NCBI RefSeq assembly: GCF_003265705.1
Contig: NW_020312966.1
Coordinates: 19,243,312-19,307,311, forward strand
DNA from: Callorhinus ursinus
Lineage: Eukaryota > Chordata > Mammalia > Carnivora > Otariidae
Direction: 5' to 3'
DNA: 64,000 bases
The notes under the pieces are model-generated. The model was given only the letters and a program-made list of their open reading frames with translations. It was not told the origin of the DNA and did no database searches. This document shows positions 23,527-35,122 of this stretch, piece by piece (position 1 is the stretch's first letter; each line of letters opens with the position of its first letter). The position numbers and the translations under genes were made by a program.

Positions 23527-24364
23527 CTTTCTCTCCTCTTCCTTAACTCTCATTTCAGGGGCTCTTCAAGGAGTATGGTTTTATTGGAACATTTTCCTGT
23601 CGATGGCTCAGGCTGTAATCCTCTAGCCCGTGGCTACTCTACGGGCGGAGAAAGCCTGCCTTTTGGCTGGAAATTAGTACCTTGACCGGATGGTAATAAG
23701 ACCCAGAAACTTGATGCCCTTGCTTTATTTCCCTCCTTATACAAAGTTGTCTGTCTTGGGCACAGGACAGCCACCTAAGTCACCAGGAGGGCTGCTGATC
23801 TTAAGACTCCCGTGTGAGGTTTCCTCCTGATTGGTCTAATACGATGATCCCCTTCACATCCTGGTCTACCTGCTTCTGGCTGTGGGACATCTACTGGGAG
23901 CCAGCCAAAACCACTAGCTGATTGAATTAAAACCCAACCGAGGACAGTTTCCTAGGGAAGTTGGCTGTAAGGACTACATGTGTTGGAATGTCGCTTAGAT
24001 CATGATGGATTTCTATCTTTACTGTTTTCAATCAATGTCCTCTAACTACTTCAGCTACAAAATTGGGTAATTTCCCCTTGTAAAACTTTTCTAGTGTTTT
24101 CCATGGGTTAAAAACGGCAGATTCAAGGTAAGGTAAAATAAGGCATGACCTTTCATGGCATGACCTTCAAGGCACAGTATTTTGGTCTATATGCCAGGCA
24201 CCCCTCTGTAGCCTGGGATGCAATGGGGAATTCAGGGGACGCTAGCATCCCTCCTACAGGGGCCTTTATGAGGGGCAGTGGTCATAGCACTTTAAACAAC
24301 CCCTCATTTTCATTTAATGATGGGTTAAAACTCCTGGACTGGAGGAAAATTACGGTCAACCACA

Positions 24365-24673
24365 ATGGGCATCTTTATCAGGCTTCTTTTTCTCATTATT
24401 AACCTTATTTTGCTGTCTTTTCCCGTGTCTCCCTGCCTGGAGCCAAGACTCCTTCATGGACATAACTTCCAGCTGACAGATGATCCTTTCTACTCAAGGA
24501 GGTATATATGTACTGACCACATTGGATTCAGCTGCCTCCCCTTTTGTAACTCCCCTATACGTTCCCCAGCTGACGAATATTGGCCCACAGGTAGCGACAT
24601 CTCTACACCCCTGTTCAGCAGGAAGATGTTACAGAGGACGAGACCTTCCACCTTCAACAACCTTAAAGATTGA
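24365..24673 (+). CDS. 102-codon ORF with signal-peptide-like start, in provirus
   Basis: An open frame in the 3' part of the internal region. Its first 25 residues form a short basic start, a long Leu/Ile/Phe-rich core and a Pro/Ser/Cys-containing exit, like a secretory signal peptide. The rest is hydrophilic with several Cys and no second membrane segment. It overlaps two other short frames (24145-24402 and 24480-24701), and the last one runs into the 3' LTR. Position next to the 3' LTR would fit a scrap of env leader or an accessory frame, but I recognise no env motif. It could equally be a chance ORF. It is a decayed remnant in any case. Confidence 0.2.
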   Translation: MGIFIRLLFLIINLILLSFPVSPCLEPRLLHGHNFQLTDDPFYSRRYICTDHIGFSCLPFCNSPIRSPADEYWPTGSDISTPLFSRKMLQRTRPSTFNNLKD

Positions 24674-24689
24674 AGGGTCAAATTTGTTC

Positions 24690-24698
24690 AGGGGGCAA
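24690..24698 (+). other. Polypurine-tract-like site before 3' LTR
   Basis: 'AGGGGGCAA' immediately precedes the 3' LTR start (TGATGAGGG). It is a degraded purine tract with one C, in the position where plus-strand synthesis is primed in retroviruses. Confidence 0.6.
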
Positions 24699-25161
24699 TG
24701 ATGAGGGAGCAGAAGGCTGGCTGAGGGCAAAGCACAAGCTGACACCCTGCAACCACCCCCCTCCCCTCCACTGCTGGGTGAGACTGTGGGATGTTCTTCC
24801 AGGAAGCTCCCCAACTGTCTTAATGTTAATGCTTTGCTAGAGGGAAAAACAACAACAACAACAACAAACAAACAAAAAACACCTTAGCTTGGTAATAGCA
24901 AGGCCTCCAGGATCCTGAGGATCTTCTTTAGCATATGAAAGTCCTTCTGGACACCTCCCTTTGTCCTCATCTCCCTCAACTCCCAAGTATATAATCAGCC
25001 ACCCTCACAACCCCAGTGCAGCGGCTCTTCCTGACCCTGGGTCCTGTCCCTGGGCTTTAATAAAACCACCTTTTTGCACCAAAGACGTCTCAGTAATTCT
25101 TTCTTGGTCATTGGCTCCGGACCTCACCCCACCAAACCTCACTTACATTCCAAAACTACAT
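24699..25161 (+). repeat. 3' LTR of ERVK-like provirus
   Basis: It matches the 5' LTR along its length, with TATATAAT at 24988-24995 and AATAAA at 25059-25064. It has two extra segments: about 26 bases around 24781-24808, and a CAA/AAAC-rich low-complexity stretch at 24850-24878 that looks like slippage. The CAGAAT target copy begins one base after the last LTR base. Confidence 0.88.
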
Positions 25162-25169
25162 CAGAATGA

Positions 25170-25760
25170 GCTGAGATCTAGCATAATGTTCCCTAAGGTG
25201 AGGGTGAGCGGCAGTCGATGGAGGAGAGACAGCTCTGCTCTGCACAAACTCAGGGTTGCACGGATCTTTCCACCTGCTGAGCTGTGGTTACACCACTCCA
25301 GGCAGGGAGAAAAGGCACGGAGAGAAGGTTGGGGCATCACCAGGACTAGACAGCCAGAATCCAGAGAGTGATAATCAGGACTTCTGAAAGCACAACTCCT
25401 CTCTTTCATCAACAGGATGGTTGTGAGAGCAACCAAATTGTGTCCAACGCTGACATATCTGGAAAGACGTACCACTGAAATGCACACTGTTATTATTGAT
25501 GGTGATGGTGGTGGTGAGAAAGAGCACACGGCTTGCTTTCATTTAGGATCTCCTTAGCTAGAACTATCTGCTTGGATGGGGCCCAGGCTGTTTTCAAATC
25601 TCATTAAAGCTTACCTGTAATTAATGGTCATTTAAAAAACACCCTGGAAAGCATTTTAGAGGTTACTGATAAAACGAAAAGCGGAATTAAATGACTGAGT
25701 AACTTTCATCTGACCGCAGGATTTTGATATCCTCATTCTGTTGGCTAACAACGCCATTCA
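25170..25760. other. Unique sequence, no gene seen
   Basis: No recognised repeat apart from a short GGT/GAT-rich run near 25497-25517. Overlapping opposite-strand frames (24961-25371 and 25161-25529) straddle the LTR edge or mirror each other and are not supported as genes. Confidence 0.45.
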
Positions 25761-26030
25761 TCAGAATACATCGCATCTATGACTTAGACTAACCTTACAA
25801 GCAGATAAAGACCGTGTGCCCAAGTGGTATAATCTAAGAAACTTTCCTTCCCCGCAAAATATCTCCTTTGCCCCGATATCAAAAATGCCCAACAATTTGT
25901 CCTCAAAGGTCTGTTCCTCTGGATTTCTCAGCACAGATCTCCTCTCTTCAAATGCAAACGCATCTGGATTTTTATCAAGAAATTCAGCTATCTTTGCACC
26001 CCCAAAATAGCTGTGGTTTTGTTGGCTCAT
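25761..26030 (-). CDS. Unrecognised 89-codon ORF, possible exon or pseudogene
   Basis: The minus-strand frame from ATG at 26030 has a natural-looking, charged composition rich in Phe, Glu, Asp and Lys with well-spaced Gly, unlike nearby chance frames. It includes the stretch 'AEFLDKNPDAFAFEERRSV'. It stays open for at least nine codons upstream of the ATG. Near its 3' part 'AAG|GTTAGT' (minus strand, about 25791-25799) resembles a splice donor, and 'AGCCAG|GGATCC' upstream is a weak acceptor. I do not recognise the family, see no transposon match and no neighbouring exon. Alternatives are a processed-pseudogene scrap or a chance ORF; its length alone is not significant. Confidence 0.22.
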   Translation of the reverse strand: MSQQNHSYFGGAKIAEFLDKNPDAFAFEERRSVLRNPEEQTFEDKLLGIFDIGAKEIFCGEGKFLRLYHLGTRSLSACKVSLSHRCDVF

Positions 26031-26034
26031 GTTT

Positions 26035-29000
26035 TCATCTTCTTTGAGAAGGGATCCCTGGCTACATGGAATGATCAGTCATCTGAAAAACTGGGGTGGC
26101 ACCAAAGTAAAAGGCATTTTAAAAATTAAAACATCAATAAAAGGAAGCAGCACGCCCCCAAAAGAAAAGTCATTCATTTCAAGAGTTTGCTTAGATTCAC
26201 CCTGGGTTGTTCTAAAGATCCAGCACCAGAAGAAGCAAAACTGCAGATTCAAAGAGGACTCAAAATAAAACCTCTTCCATAGCTCTAAGAAAAACAGCAT
26301 CCAATGAGTGCTGATAGTCAAGCTCAGCTTTGTCCTGCTGTGTGATTTGTCTCCTCCCATTATTTCTGGCTCTCAGTTTTGCCGCAAGAGGAGGAGGGAA
26401 GCAGTTCTGGAACTGCCAGCAGGGGGACCAGGACCTATGGTAGAGGGACCAAGACACATACCCTGCATCTAATCATCACACCCTCGTTGCCAAAATTCCT
26501 CCTTCATTGCCAAATTGCTCCTCCGCAGAGTTGGGGTCCTCACACCTCCCAGAGGGCACAGAGGGAGTGAGCATCTTTCAAAGGACCTACTGTACTTCCT
26601 TCCAGATGAAGGTGCCAACAAGCTCTGAGAATCTTTTTTAGCCCTTTATGCATCATAGAAAGCAAAGAGAAACTTGTTTGAGCCTTGAACTCCTGGAGGA
26701 GAAACAGGCTAGCCTTCCACAGACCCGGATAGAGTTCAATACTTGGTTAGAAAACAATGAGTTATTAATCAGGTGCATAGGCTGAGATGGGTCACCAGTC
26801 AATCTAAGCTTGTCACCCCTGACAGGTCATCCAAAACTCATCCTCAGGTGCAGAGCAGACCTCGTGCCTCAGGCATGCTGTCACAGACAAATATGACAAA
26901 TAGGATGTGTGCTCTGCCCACTTTTCTTTAGCATCTTGAAAATCCCTATGTGTCACCACTAAGTGGCTTCTGAGGTGTGTGTGTACGTGCGTGCATGTAT
27001 GTGTGGGCATGCGTTAATATCTAACAAAATGTAAATATACACAAGGATAGAAACAGAGATATTTCCAACAATCTGACTTCCTGCATTACAGGGACTCATC
27101 CCCAACTCGTGAACACTGCGAGGTTGTGTGTGTTGGTGTTTAACAGGCTCTGTCACCCACACCAGGGGATACACACTGTCCAGAGAAATTCGACGGAATC
27201 ATAGCATAAGATGCATCATTTCAAGTATCTTTAAGCTCATATTCAACATAGTTTATGTTAGCAGGGTCAGATCATGCCCTTCGGAGTCTATTTCTCATCT
27301 CCCAAGACTGTCTACATCCTTATCACTCACCACTGTCCCTGCCCCACAGATAGCCCTACATCTCCCAGGGTCTGTTGTTAACTCATTCTAAGGCTTATGT
27401 TCTCACATAGGTGGTTCAATTGATGTTGAAACGCAAGTGAATCCTCCCATATCTTGCCTCCCTCCTCTATGGTCCACATTTTATTCTCCATGTTTCTGCC
27501 AAGGTTCAAGTATGTCCATCAGCATTTAGCTTCTGACTCTGAAAAATGTGGATGAATCCAGGAGGAACTGCAACCTGATGCTGGTGGCAGGTCACCTGTC
27601 TTCCCTCCACAGTAAGACATGTTTACAATGACAAAGGCCAGCATCTAAGCAGACAGTTGTTTTAGAGCAATAGCAGGATCATGGGAAATTGGTCACTCTG
27701 TCTCCTCTTCTGCCAGATGGCGAAAGTATGGATTGACCTTGGCAGGTACCGTCAGGTGTGATGGCATTTTACTCTGACTCCCCAGTGACACTGAAGAATG
27801 TCCCTACGTCTACCTATTCTCTGAATAAGAATCTCGACAAATCCCGTGAGATGGCTTTTACTCGGTACCCATGTGCCACCAATCTGCTCACAAGACTATT
27901 TTCAGTCAGTAGGTGTTCTTGTCTGTGTGATGCTGTAGGAACGTGGAGCCATTTTTAAATGTAGGGTGAGTGACTCAATCTCTTCCCAAGGAGCTTATGA
28001 AAAGAAAAGGAACCCACTAAGAGGATACTGTTTTTGTAAGTTGGCCTTAGGGAAAACAAAACAAAACTCTTCTCTAAGATAAAGTTTCTCCTAGAACAAA
28101 CTCAGTATGCAGCTATTGGGATGACATGCTCTGTGGCATGCTCTTAAAAATACAGAGGAAACATTGGAACAGGAAACCTTCCTTCTCAGATGCTACTTAA
28201 GAGCCTTGAACCCCAGAATTAAAATTTAAACATTTTAATGCCTTTTTACATCACTTCTGCTCCATCCCAGTCTTCAAAAACAGATGTTGCCCTAAGACAA
28301 AAAAAGATACCATTTCACAACAAAATGTATCAATTTACTATGAGGGATGCATTATTGTTCATTAGTTGATTAGATTTGGTGAAAGATTTCTTACATATAT
28401 TTGGCTTTTGTGTTGACGTTCATTACCATTGAATAGGAACTTTCCAATACCCTTTAAATATCTTCCAAATATTTAAAATAAGTTCAAATCAACTACAAAT
28501 GTAAAGGTTGTTTATATGATCAAATACAACATACATGATGGAAAATAAAATTACTTACATCCTAGCCTACATAAAATACAGAGGAACTTCAGAAAACATA
28601 AAGAGCTGTATAATCACTTGCCCTGATTTGGGAGACTATTACTTCATCTCTCCACAGTCCACATTCCCCCCCACCCCAATCGCATTTAAAATAAAGCAAA
28701 CCACCTGGAAATGCAATACAGTGTGGAAAATCATTCTGGATAACTTTTTTTCTCAGAGATTCTTCAAAGCGTGGGTCAGATTTTATCACTTCTCCATTTC
28801 ATTTTCTTAATAATTGTAAGTAATTTAAGAATTTCATAAGATCTTAAAACTACTCCGTTGCAATTTGATAGTTTTAACAAGAAAAATCATCATGTTCTTG
28901 TACAAGGCAACCCATAGGAAACATTTATTATGGAAAAAAAAACTAAGATAAGAAAATCTATCTTTAGGAAACATATGACCACTAAATTTTAAAACTAAGA

Positions 29001-29935
29001 AAAATAAAATATCCCTCTCCTTTCCTGGAATTAGTGAACAACCTCCATACAAAGTATCTCAAAAGTTTCCTTTATTTTCTAAAGTGGACATTCTTGGGAC
29101 TTAATGAAATACAAGTCAGTCAAGGAATCGTGTGTTGACAGTATGAGAAATGTGAAGAAATTAACCTTCCTGTTAGTAGAAAGTCCCACCTCCATGGAGG
29201 GAAAATAAAAGTGCTTGGGGGAGAGAGGAAGAGGAAAGAAAGCCCCAGTGAGTTTAATAAGTGCCATTATTGCTGAGAAATCTAAAAGGGTGATAATATG
29301 AATCACAAGAGAAGTGTAATAGGGCAGCTATTTGAAATTTGTTTTTCACACATTTCGTGCAAAAACAACAACTCTTGCAAGAAGGTCAATCTACCCACAC
29401 GTTAATCTCCAATCAAGGAGCACTTTGAGAATCCAAATGTGATTGCAAATCTCTCACATGCCAAGATGAAGAGATTTCTCATTTCAACCTATTACTACCA
29501 GCATTTTACATTCATTATGGTCAGAGGTTGAAGTGCACACTGGGTATTTGGCTGGTGCTGAATTCCAGCACTCCCCTCATTACAGGAGAAAAGAATTAAC
29601 ATACGAACACACACACACAAGCACAAGCACGCACGCACACAACTGTGCTATAGAAGCATGGAAGTGTATGACTTACCATCACCCAAGTAATGAGATTCAG
29701 ACTTAGGCTTCCTCTGCAACCTTATTTCCATACGCCCCCACCCCAAAACTAGCTCAGGGGCTCCTCTCAGCATGCCATCGCCTGCTGCATGTGCCAGAAT
29801 AACAAGGCACAACAGGATGAGTGGAGAGGAACATGCGGTCAGCAGAGGCTGTCCTTGACTTTGTTAATTCAACTCAGACCCTGAAACTTTCTTTACATCG
29901 ACACCTGTGGTCCTGCCTTAATTTCCTTTTTAAAA
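26035..29935. other. Unique sequence with impure TG/CA tracts
   Basis: About 3.9 kb with no recognised gene or large transposon. It holds an interrupted TG-rich tract (about 26974-27012) and a CA-rich tract mixed with GCACGCAC (about 29608-29642). Scattered short ORFs (27128-27391, 28535-28810, 29079-29306) lack family features. Confidence 0.45.
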
Positions 29936-29939
29936 ATAG

Positions 29940-30765
29940 CTCAAGAACTTTACTTTAAAATATCAAATATAATACATAGAAAAAAGTGCATGAAACTAAT
30001 GTACACCTAACATAACCCACACTCATGGCAAGACAGAATAAATTCCCAGGCTTGCCCCTTCTTGAATGTAAATACCTCTCTCCCTGTGGCTCTAACCGGT
30101 ACCCCCGAAATGCATTATATTTACTTCCTTGGCTTTCTTTGAGGTTATATTATATAATCTTATATGCCTAAAATATGGTTGAAGTACATTTGTTTTAATG
30201 ATATAACTCAATTCATATCAGATATATTCCATCATGTCTGGCTTCTTTTGTTCAATATACCTTTAAGATCGATCCACCTTCTTTTGTGTATTTGTAGTTC
30301 ATTTGTTATTGTTGCATACTATTCCAATGTATGAATATGTCAGGAATGACTCATTTGATTATGAATGTGCATTTGGACTCATTTTATATATGTGTGTGTG
30401 TGTGTGTGTATGTAAATATACATGTTATGTTACATATACATACATATATGTATGCAATATCTGTTACATACATATGTAAATATGCAATGTATTTTTTATA
30501 TATTCAATATATATATTACAATGCAGCTTTGAAAAGTCCAGCAGTCAGACATATTCTGGTACACATACACAGGAATTTATGGGGGATGCATGCATATGAG
30601 TGAAATTACTGTATCACAGGATTACATGTATGTTTAGCTACTAGACACAGGCAAAAATTTTCCAGTTTCCATCCCACCAGGAAAGCATGTGAGTTCTAGT
30701 TGCTTTACCTTCCTAACAACACTTAGTTGTATTTTGTTTTCTTGCTGGTCTGAAGAGCAGTCCTT
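29940..30765 (-). repeat. Old L1M 3'UTR and ORF2 end fragment
   Basis: The complement of an old L1 3' region: 'GTCTGGCTTCTTTTGTTCAA', 'GCATACTATTCCAATGTATG', 'CAGTTTCCATCCCACCAG' and 'GAGTTCTAGTTGCTTTACC' follow the L1 order. This is the same region as the low-coordinate end of the L1 at 11110-15560. A TG/TA-rich expansion splits it. Confidence 0.75.
30388..30530 (+). repeat. (TG)n and TA-rich low-complexity tract
   Basis: A TG run at about 30389-30409 is followed by alternating TATA, TACATA and ATGT motifs to about 30530. It has expanded inside the old L1 fragment. Confidence 0.8.
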
Positions 30766-31203
30766 TCCCTTTTACATAGAGTAGTTTGAGGAAGAGGCCC
30801 TCATTGGGCTTTCAATCACTGAACCACTCCAAAGGTCATCAAAACTTCCTCGATCTTGTCAGCGTGCACTATTAGAGAGCCCCTTAATTTAGAACTTCTT
30901 CAGATGATAAAATGTATTAGTTCTAAAAGAGCTATTGCACTTTACAAAATCTGGAGAAAAGTCTAGAGAAAAAAGACTATATTTTTATCAAAGATCCAGT
31001 AAATCTGTAACTAAAATGAGAGTGGAACAGTTCTGCACTATCTGTAAATCAAATAAATAAAGACCAGATTTTGTAGGAAAAAAATCAGATCTTAAAATGC
31101 ATCTGAGAAAGTTCATCACAAAAAAAAAATCTGGGAAAAGCAGTGTGGGAACATGGGAATTAAATAAAGAAAAAGCCTACTCTTTCTTAATTTCTGTCTC
31201 CTC

Positions 31204-31245
<42 letters not shown>

Positions 31246-33975
31246 CATACACACACATTATTTCACTCACCACCTCCAGCACTAATTAGTGAGTGACTTC
31301 TTTCCCTTGAAATGCTGACAAGTTCCAGTTGAATACATTAAAAAGAGAAAATTGAGAATTGTTTGCATATGAGTTAGTATTTTTCCAAGAATATTTCTCT
31401 CATAACTGAGTTCCATATATACAGAGCTGTGCCCAAAATGGGCATTTTCTTCACATGGTTCTTACTGAAAAGGATTCTGTATGAAGATCTCAAATATGTT
31501 TCCTAAGTAACTTTTTGTTTTCTACTTAGAAAACTGACAAGATCAATAAATGTTCATGTGAAGGCATAGAAACTGGATACAGTCAATTGATATCTCTTAA
31601 TCCTCGATGAAGAATTTGCTTTGCAAGTTTCCAAAATCAGGACAATGACTTTTCTTACCTAGATCTATTTAGACATCAGAATTAATCAAAAAGTCAATGT
31701 AGTCTTTATTTGGGAGACTACTTACTATTGTATATTTCATCATTCCAGCAAGATCCTACAATGTGTAGGTCAGATCAATAGTTAACTGGAAGATGCAATA
31801 TGATAATTGATTGCCCTTCTGACATGAAGTCATTTACAAACACAAGTAAGAGATTTGAGGTGCTATTATCAGAAGGGGGCCAGTGATTCACAATTATCAT
31901 ATTTATCTGAGGGAGTTTGAAAATGCAGATATCATAAAAATTCTGACTGAAAGGTATTGGGGTATCATATTTTTTTTAATTACTGTGGTTACTCTGAAAC
32001 CTATCCAATGTTAAAAACCAATGAAATAAGGAGGGAGAAGAAACCTAGGAAAATCAAATGCCAAAGGACCAATCTCTTAACTTTGAGACTTTTTAACATT
32101 CAAGTTAGTATATCAAATTTATGGTGTCATATACCCATTATACTCCTCCCACCACCTTCCATCCCCTCCCAGCCACTATATTAAAGAAATATGACCATGA
32201 TTTGTCAGTCTGAACCCTATTTCTATTCACAAGGCCTATATATCAGTTGAGTTCATTTTCCCCTTTTTCCATAATATGCAAGACTATATTTCCAAGGGAT
32301 CATTGCACTCTACCATGCTCTGGATTATGATAACTTTCTTCTGCATACCCCTATTATATGCAAACATTTGTGCTTTTTCAAATATGAAAGAACTAAGGAA
32401 CTAAATGGGTCAAATGTTGGTTTGTTTTTTAAAGCCACAATACTTTTGAGGTACCTCTTTCTTTGAAGAAAAATATGACTGTGTGCGCTATTAAAATGGA
32501 ACAGTTCACAAAAGAAACAAAGAACAGCTTAAATAAAAACCTGTGTGTTTTATCAGTCTTGCAGATTATCACAATTTTATTGGGATAATATGTAGTGTTA
32601 CCAAGGGAAGTGAAATCAGAATCCAAGTTATACTTTATCTGAAACAACCAAGACTCAACAACCAGCCTATCTGCTCTAAGAGAGACTGACATTTCCAATG
32701 TCAAAGTTATAGTAACAAGAAAAAAGAAGCCACTAAATTTAAGCTATAAAATAATTTGCTATAATTTTGCATTTTTCCTTTTCAAATAATAAATATCAAT
32801 ATTTTATCTTTTGGACCAAATCTCATAGTTTCTACTAAGCTAATGCAAGTTAAAAATATCATCAACCTAAAAGACCACAAAGAACAAGGCCTCAAATGAT
32901 TCCCATATAGCCAAGCTAGAATTTTATGATGGATTCTATAAAGATAATAATTAATCTTCTGCATTCTAAATGGCAGACACTAGGCAGAATAAGAGAAGCC
33001 AAGGACTGCAATGATAACAGATCATTAAGAGGCAATATGCTTTTCTTGAATAATAACAAAATGTTTCCTTCTCGCTAAAAACAACGAAACTATTAGCTAA
33101 GGCATTATCTGAATGGCCTATTAAAGCCAAGGAACTAATAAAAACCATGAGATTATCTTCAATGATTAAAAATCGTCAGCCATTATAAACATATTCAGTC
33201 ATCTGAAATTGCTTAAAAGGAAATCAGAAATATACACCATTTTGCTAGGATGAAGGCAGACTTCTTTTCCTTCACCATGAAAGTACTTTCTCTTTTGCAA
33301 GTAATCTTTTTGTTCCCCTATAAATAAAGAAATAAATGCAAACATTCAGCAATACTTACAAGCCAAGGCAACGATAGCCAGTCTTCATAGTAAACAATGA
33401 GAGTTTTAAAGAAACAAGACATTCAAGTTTACCAGGTAAAGTCATTCTCATCCCTTCCCTATGTTATATACACTAAATATACCTATGTGAAGACGTTATA
33501 AGTGAAAAATGGTCAAAAAACACTCAAGATAAAATTAGATTCTCAGAATTAGAATATGGACTTGGTTTCCCCTGGCCAGATAATAATGCTAGGGGCATTG
33601 TTCTCCTTGTGGTCAGCAAATGGGGAAAGTTTAGTTTAGTTTTTTCCCCCAGGTACATTTGAGATTCTAAAGGGCCTTCTCTATAATACTTGAAAACATA
33701 CTTATCATAGCTTCCTATACCCCTAAATGGAAACAACAGCAATATGTTTAGAAAATAGAGTGTTGAAGTTATTTTAAAATGTTTTTGTTATCATAAATGT
33801 GACCGTATAAACCAGTGGCTAAGAGCTAGTGAATTTCTCTGAACCATACACCAAAAATTCAAGTCTTAACATTGGCTTTTCACTTTGTGACTATTTCTTT
33901 AAAAAAAAATTGTGTGTGAGTATGGTAAAACTAAATAGCATGAAAAAAACATTTCAGATGCAGAATTATAATATA
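30766..33975. other. AT-rich unique sequence, no gene seen
   Basis: About 3.2 kb. Apart from the CA microsatellite at 31206-31244 I recognise no repeat. Short minus-strand frames at 32429-32704, 32782-32964 and 33524-33742 show no domain features. Confidence 0.45.
31206..31244 (+). repeat. (CA)n microsatellite
   Basis: About 19 uninterrupted CA units, then AACATACACACACA. Long and pure enough to be polymorphic. Confidence 0.97.
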
Positions 33976-33979
33976 TATT

Positions 33980-34102
33980 TTATATTATTTTATTTTTAAA
34001 ATGTTTTATCTTTAAGTAATCTCTACACCCAACATAGGGCTCAAATTTACAACCACAAGATCAAGAGTTGCATGCTCCACTGACTGAGCCAGCCAGGGAT
34101 CC
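33980..34102 (-). mobile_element. Short carnivore tRNA-SINE subfamily
   Basis: A minus-strand tRNA-derived SINE only about 120 bp long, lacking the CT-rich region of the common form. Markers are 'AGTAATCTCTACACCCAAC' and 'GACTGAGCCAGCCAGG', the complement of the SINE head. The left target 'CAGAATTATAATATATAT' recurs on the right as 'CAGAAGTATAATATATAT'. A matching short form on the plus strand lies at 61142-61237. Confidence 0.9.
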
Positions 34103-34104
34103 CA

Positions 34105-34719
34105 GAAGTATAATATATATCTTAAATACTTAAATATGTAACTGAACTTACAAAAAAAAAATTGATAGGTCTTCCCAAAGGCTGAAAACATCTAGAAATC
34201 TTGAACCCATAGTTAAACAAGCACTGAGATTAGTAATCTGCCAAACCATGATGTCATATAGCTCCACTCCTTCATGGAAAGCAAAAGACCAAGCCTATAG
34301 ATATCCCACAGTAGAAGCTAGATTAGATCCTCCTGTGAACAGACAGCAAAGAGCAAACTAGGAGAGAAAAAAAAAAAAAGCCACAAAGGAAGATGGTGTG
34401 GAAATCTGCTTATCAGTTTCTTGACTTGAAATAAAGAAGGTAAAGTTTCATTAAGATTTTGTAATCATAAAATCATGTGGCATTTGGGCTAAAATTCATA
34501 CTATTTGCATAACTCTAAAACCCCAAGCTGAAAATTATTTTTAAGTCAGGCTGAATTGGTAGGGACTCATAAACGTAAGGTAAACAAAGGTAAATTCTCA
34601 CTTAGAGGAACCATTTTCAAACTAGGTCTCTTAGAACACCCACAATCAAGTTAAATTCCCACAATTAAAAAGAAAATATACATTTTATAAGCCATGAACT
34701 AGGCCTCAGAGAAATAACA
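34105..34719. other. Unique or highly decayed sequence
   Basis: AT-rich, with an A homopolymer near 34366-34378. It may include the decayed 5' end of the L1 that is recognisable from about 34720. No gene seen. Confidence 0.4.
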
Positions 34720-34928
34720 AATAACAATTCAGGTCCACAAACACTATAGATATTGGAATGATCAGATACAGAATATTTAATGTAAGTTAATTATATATTT
34801 ATATAATAAGAGGTTATTGGTATTATTTCATAAGAATGAGACTATCAAAATGAGATGTATTTGAAAAATAACCACACAGATCTTAAAGGAATTAAATATA
34901 TAGTAATTGAAATTTGTAAAAAAATTAA

Positions 34929-35122
34929 GATTTTATTTATTCATTTGAGACAGAGAGATACAGAGAGAGAGAGAGAGCATGAACAGAGGGAGAGGCAGAG
35001 GGAAAGGGAGAAGCTGACTCCCCACTGAGTCAGGAGCCCGAAGTGGGGCTTGATCCCAGGACCTGGAGATCATGACCTGAGCTGAAGGCAGATGCTTAAC
35101 CATCTCAGCTACCCAGGCACCA
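34929..35122 (-). mobile_element. Carnivore tRNA-SINE in old L1
   Basis: Minus-strand copy: complement of the A tail and (AAAT)n ('TTTTATTTATTCATTTGAGA'), a GA-rich block, 'GATCATGACCTGAGCTGAAG' and 'CTCAGCTACCCAGGCACC' at the head end. Flanking duplications are AT-rich and only roughly matching, so exact ends are soft. Confidence 0.9.

Larger units (their letters stand above)
23040..25161 (+). mobile_element. Internally deleted class II (ERVK-like) provirus
   Basis: Two direct long terminal repeats (23040-23453 and 24699-25161) flank only about 1.25 kb of internal DNA, against roughly 6-8 kb for a complete provirus. Next to the 5' LTR lies 'TGGTGCCCAACGTGGGGC' (23459-23476), one mismatch from the tRNA-Lys1,2 primer site of betaretroviruses. 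A purine-rich tract ends just before the 3' LTR. The 6-bp direct repeat CAGAAT occurs at 23034-23039 and 25162-25167, the target-duplication length typical of class II elements. By eye the LTRs differ at roughly a tenth of aligned positions plus two insertions of about 26 bases, so it is old. No gag, pro or pol region is recognisable, so the copy cannot be autonomous. The ERVK label rests on primer site and duplication length, not on a pol tree. Confidence 0.85.

Noticed and set aside
24961..25371. 136-codon frame after the provirus
   Set aside because: It begins inside the 3' LTR and crosses the integration edge, with an opposing frame on the other strand. No domain is visible.
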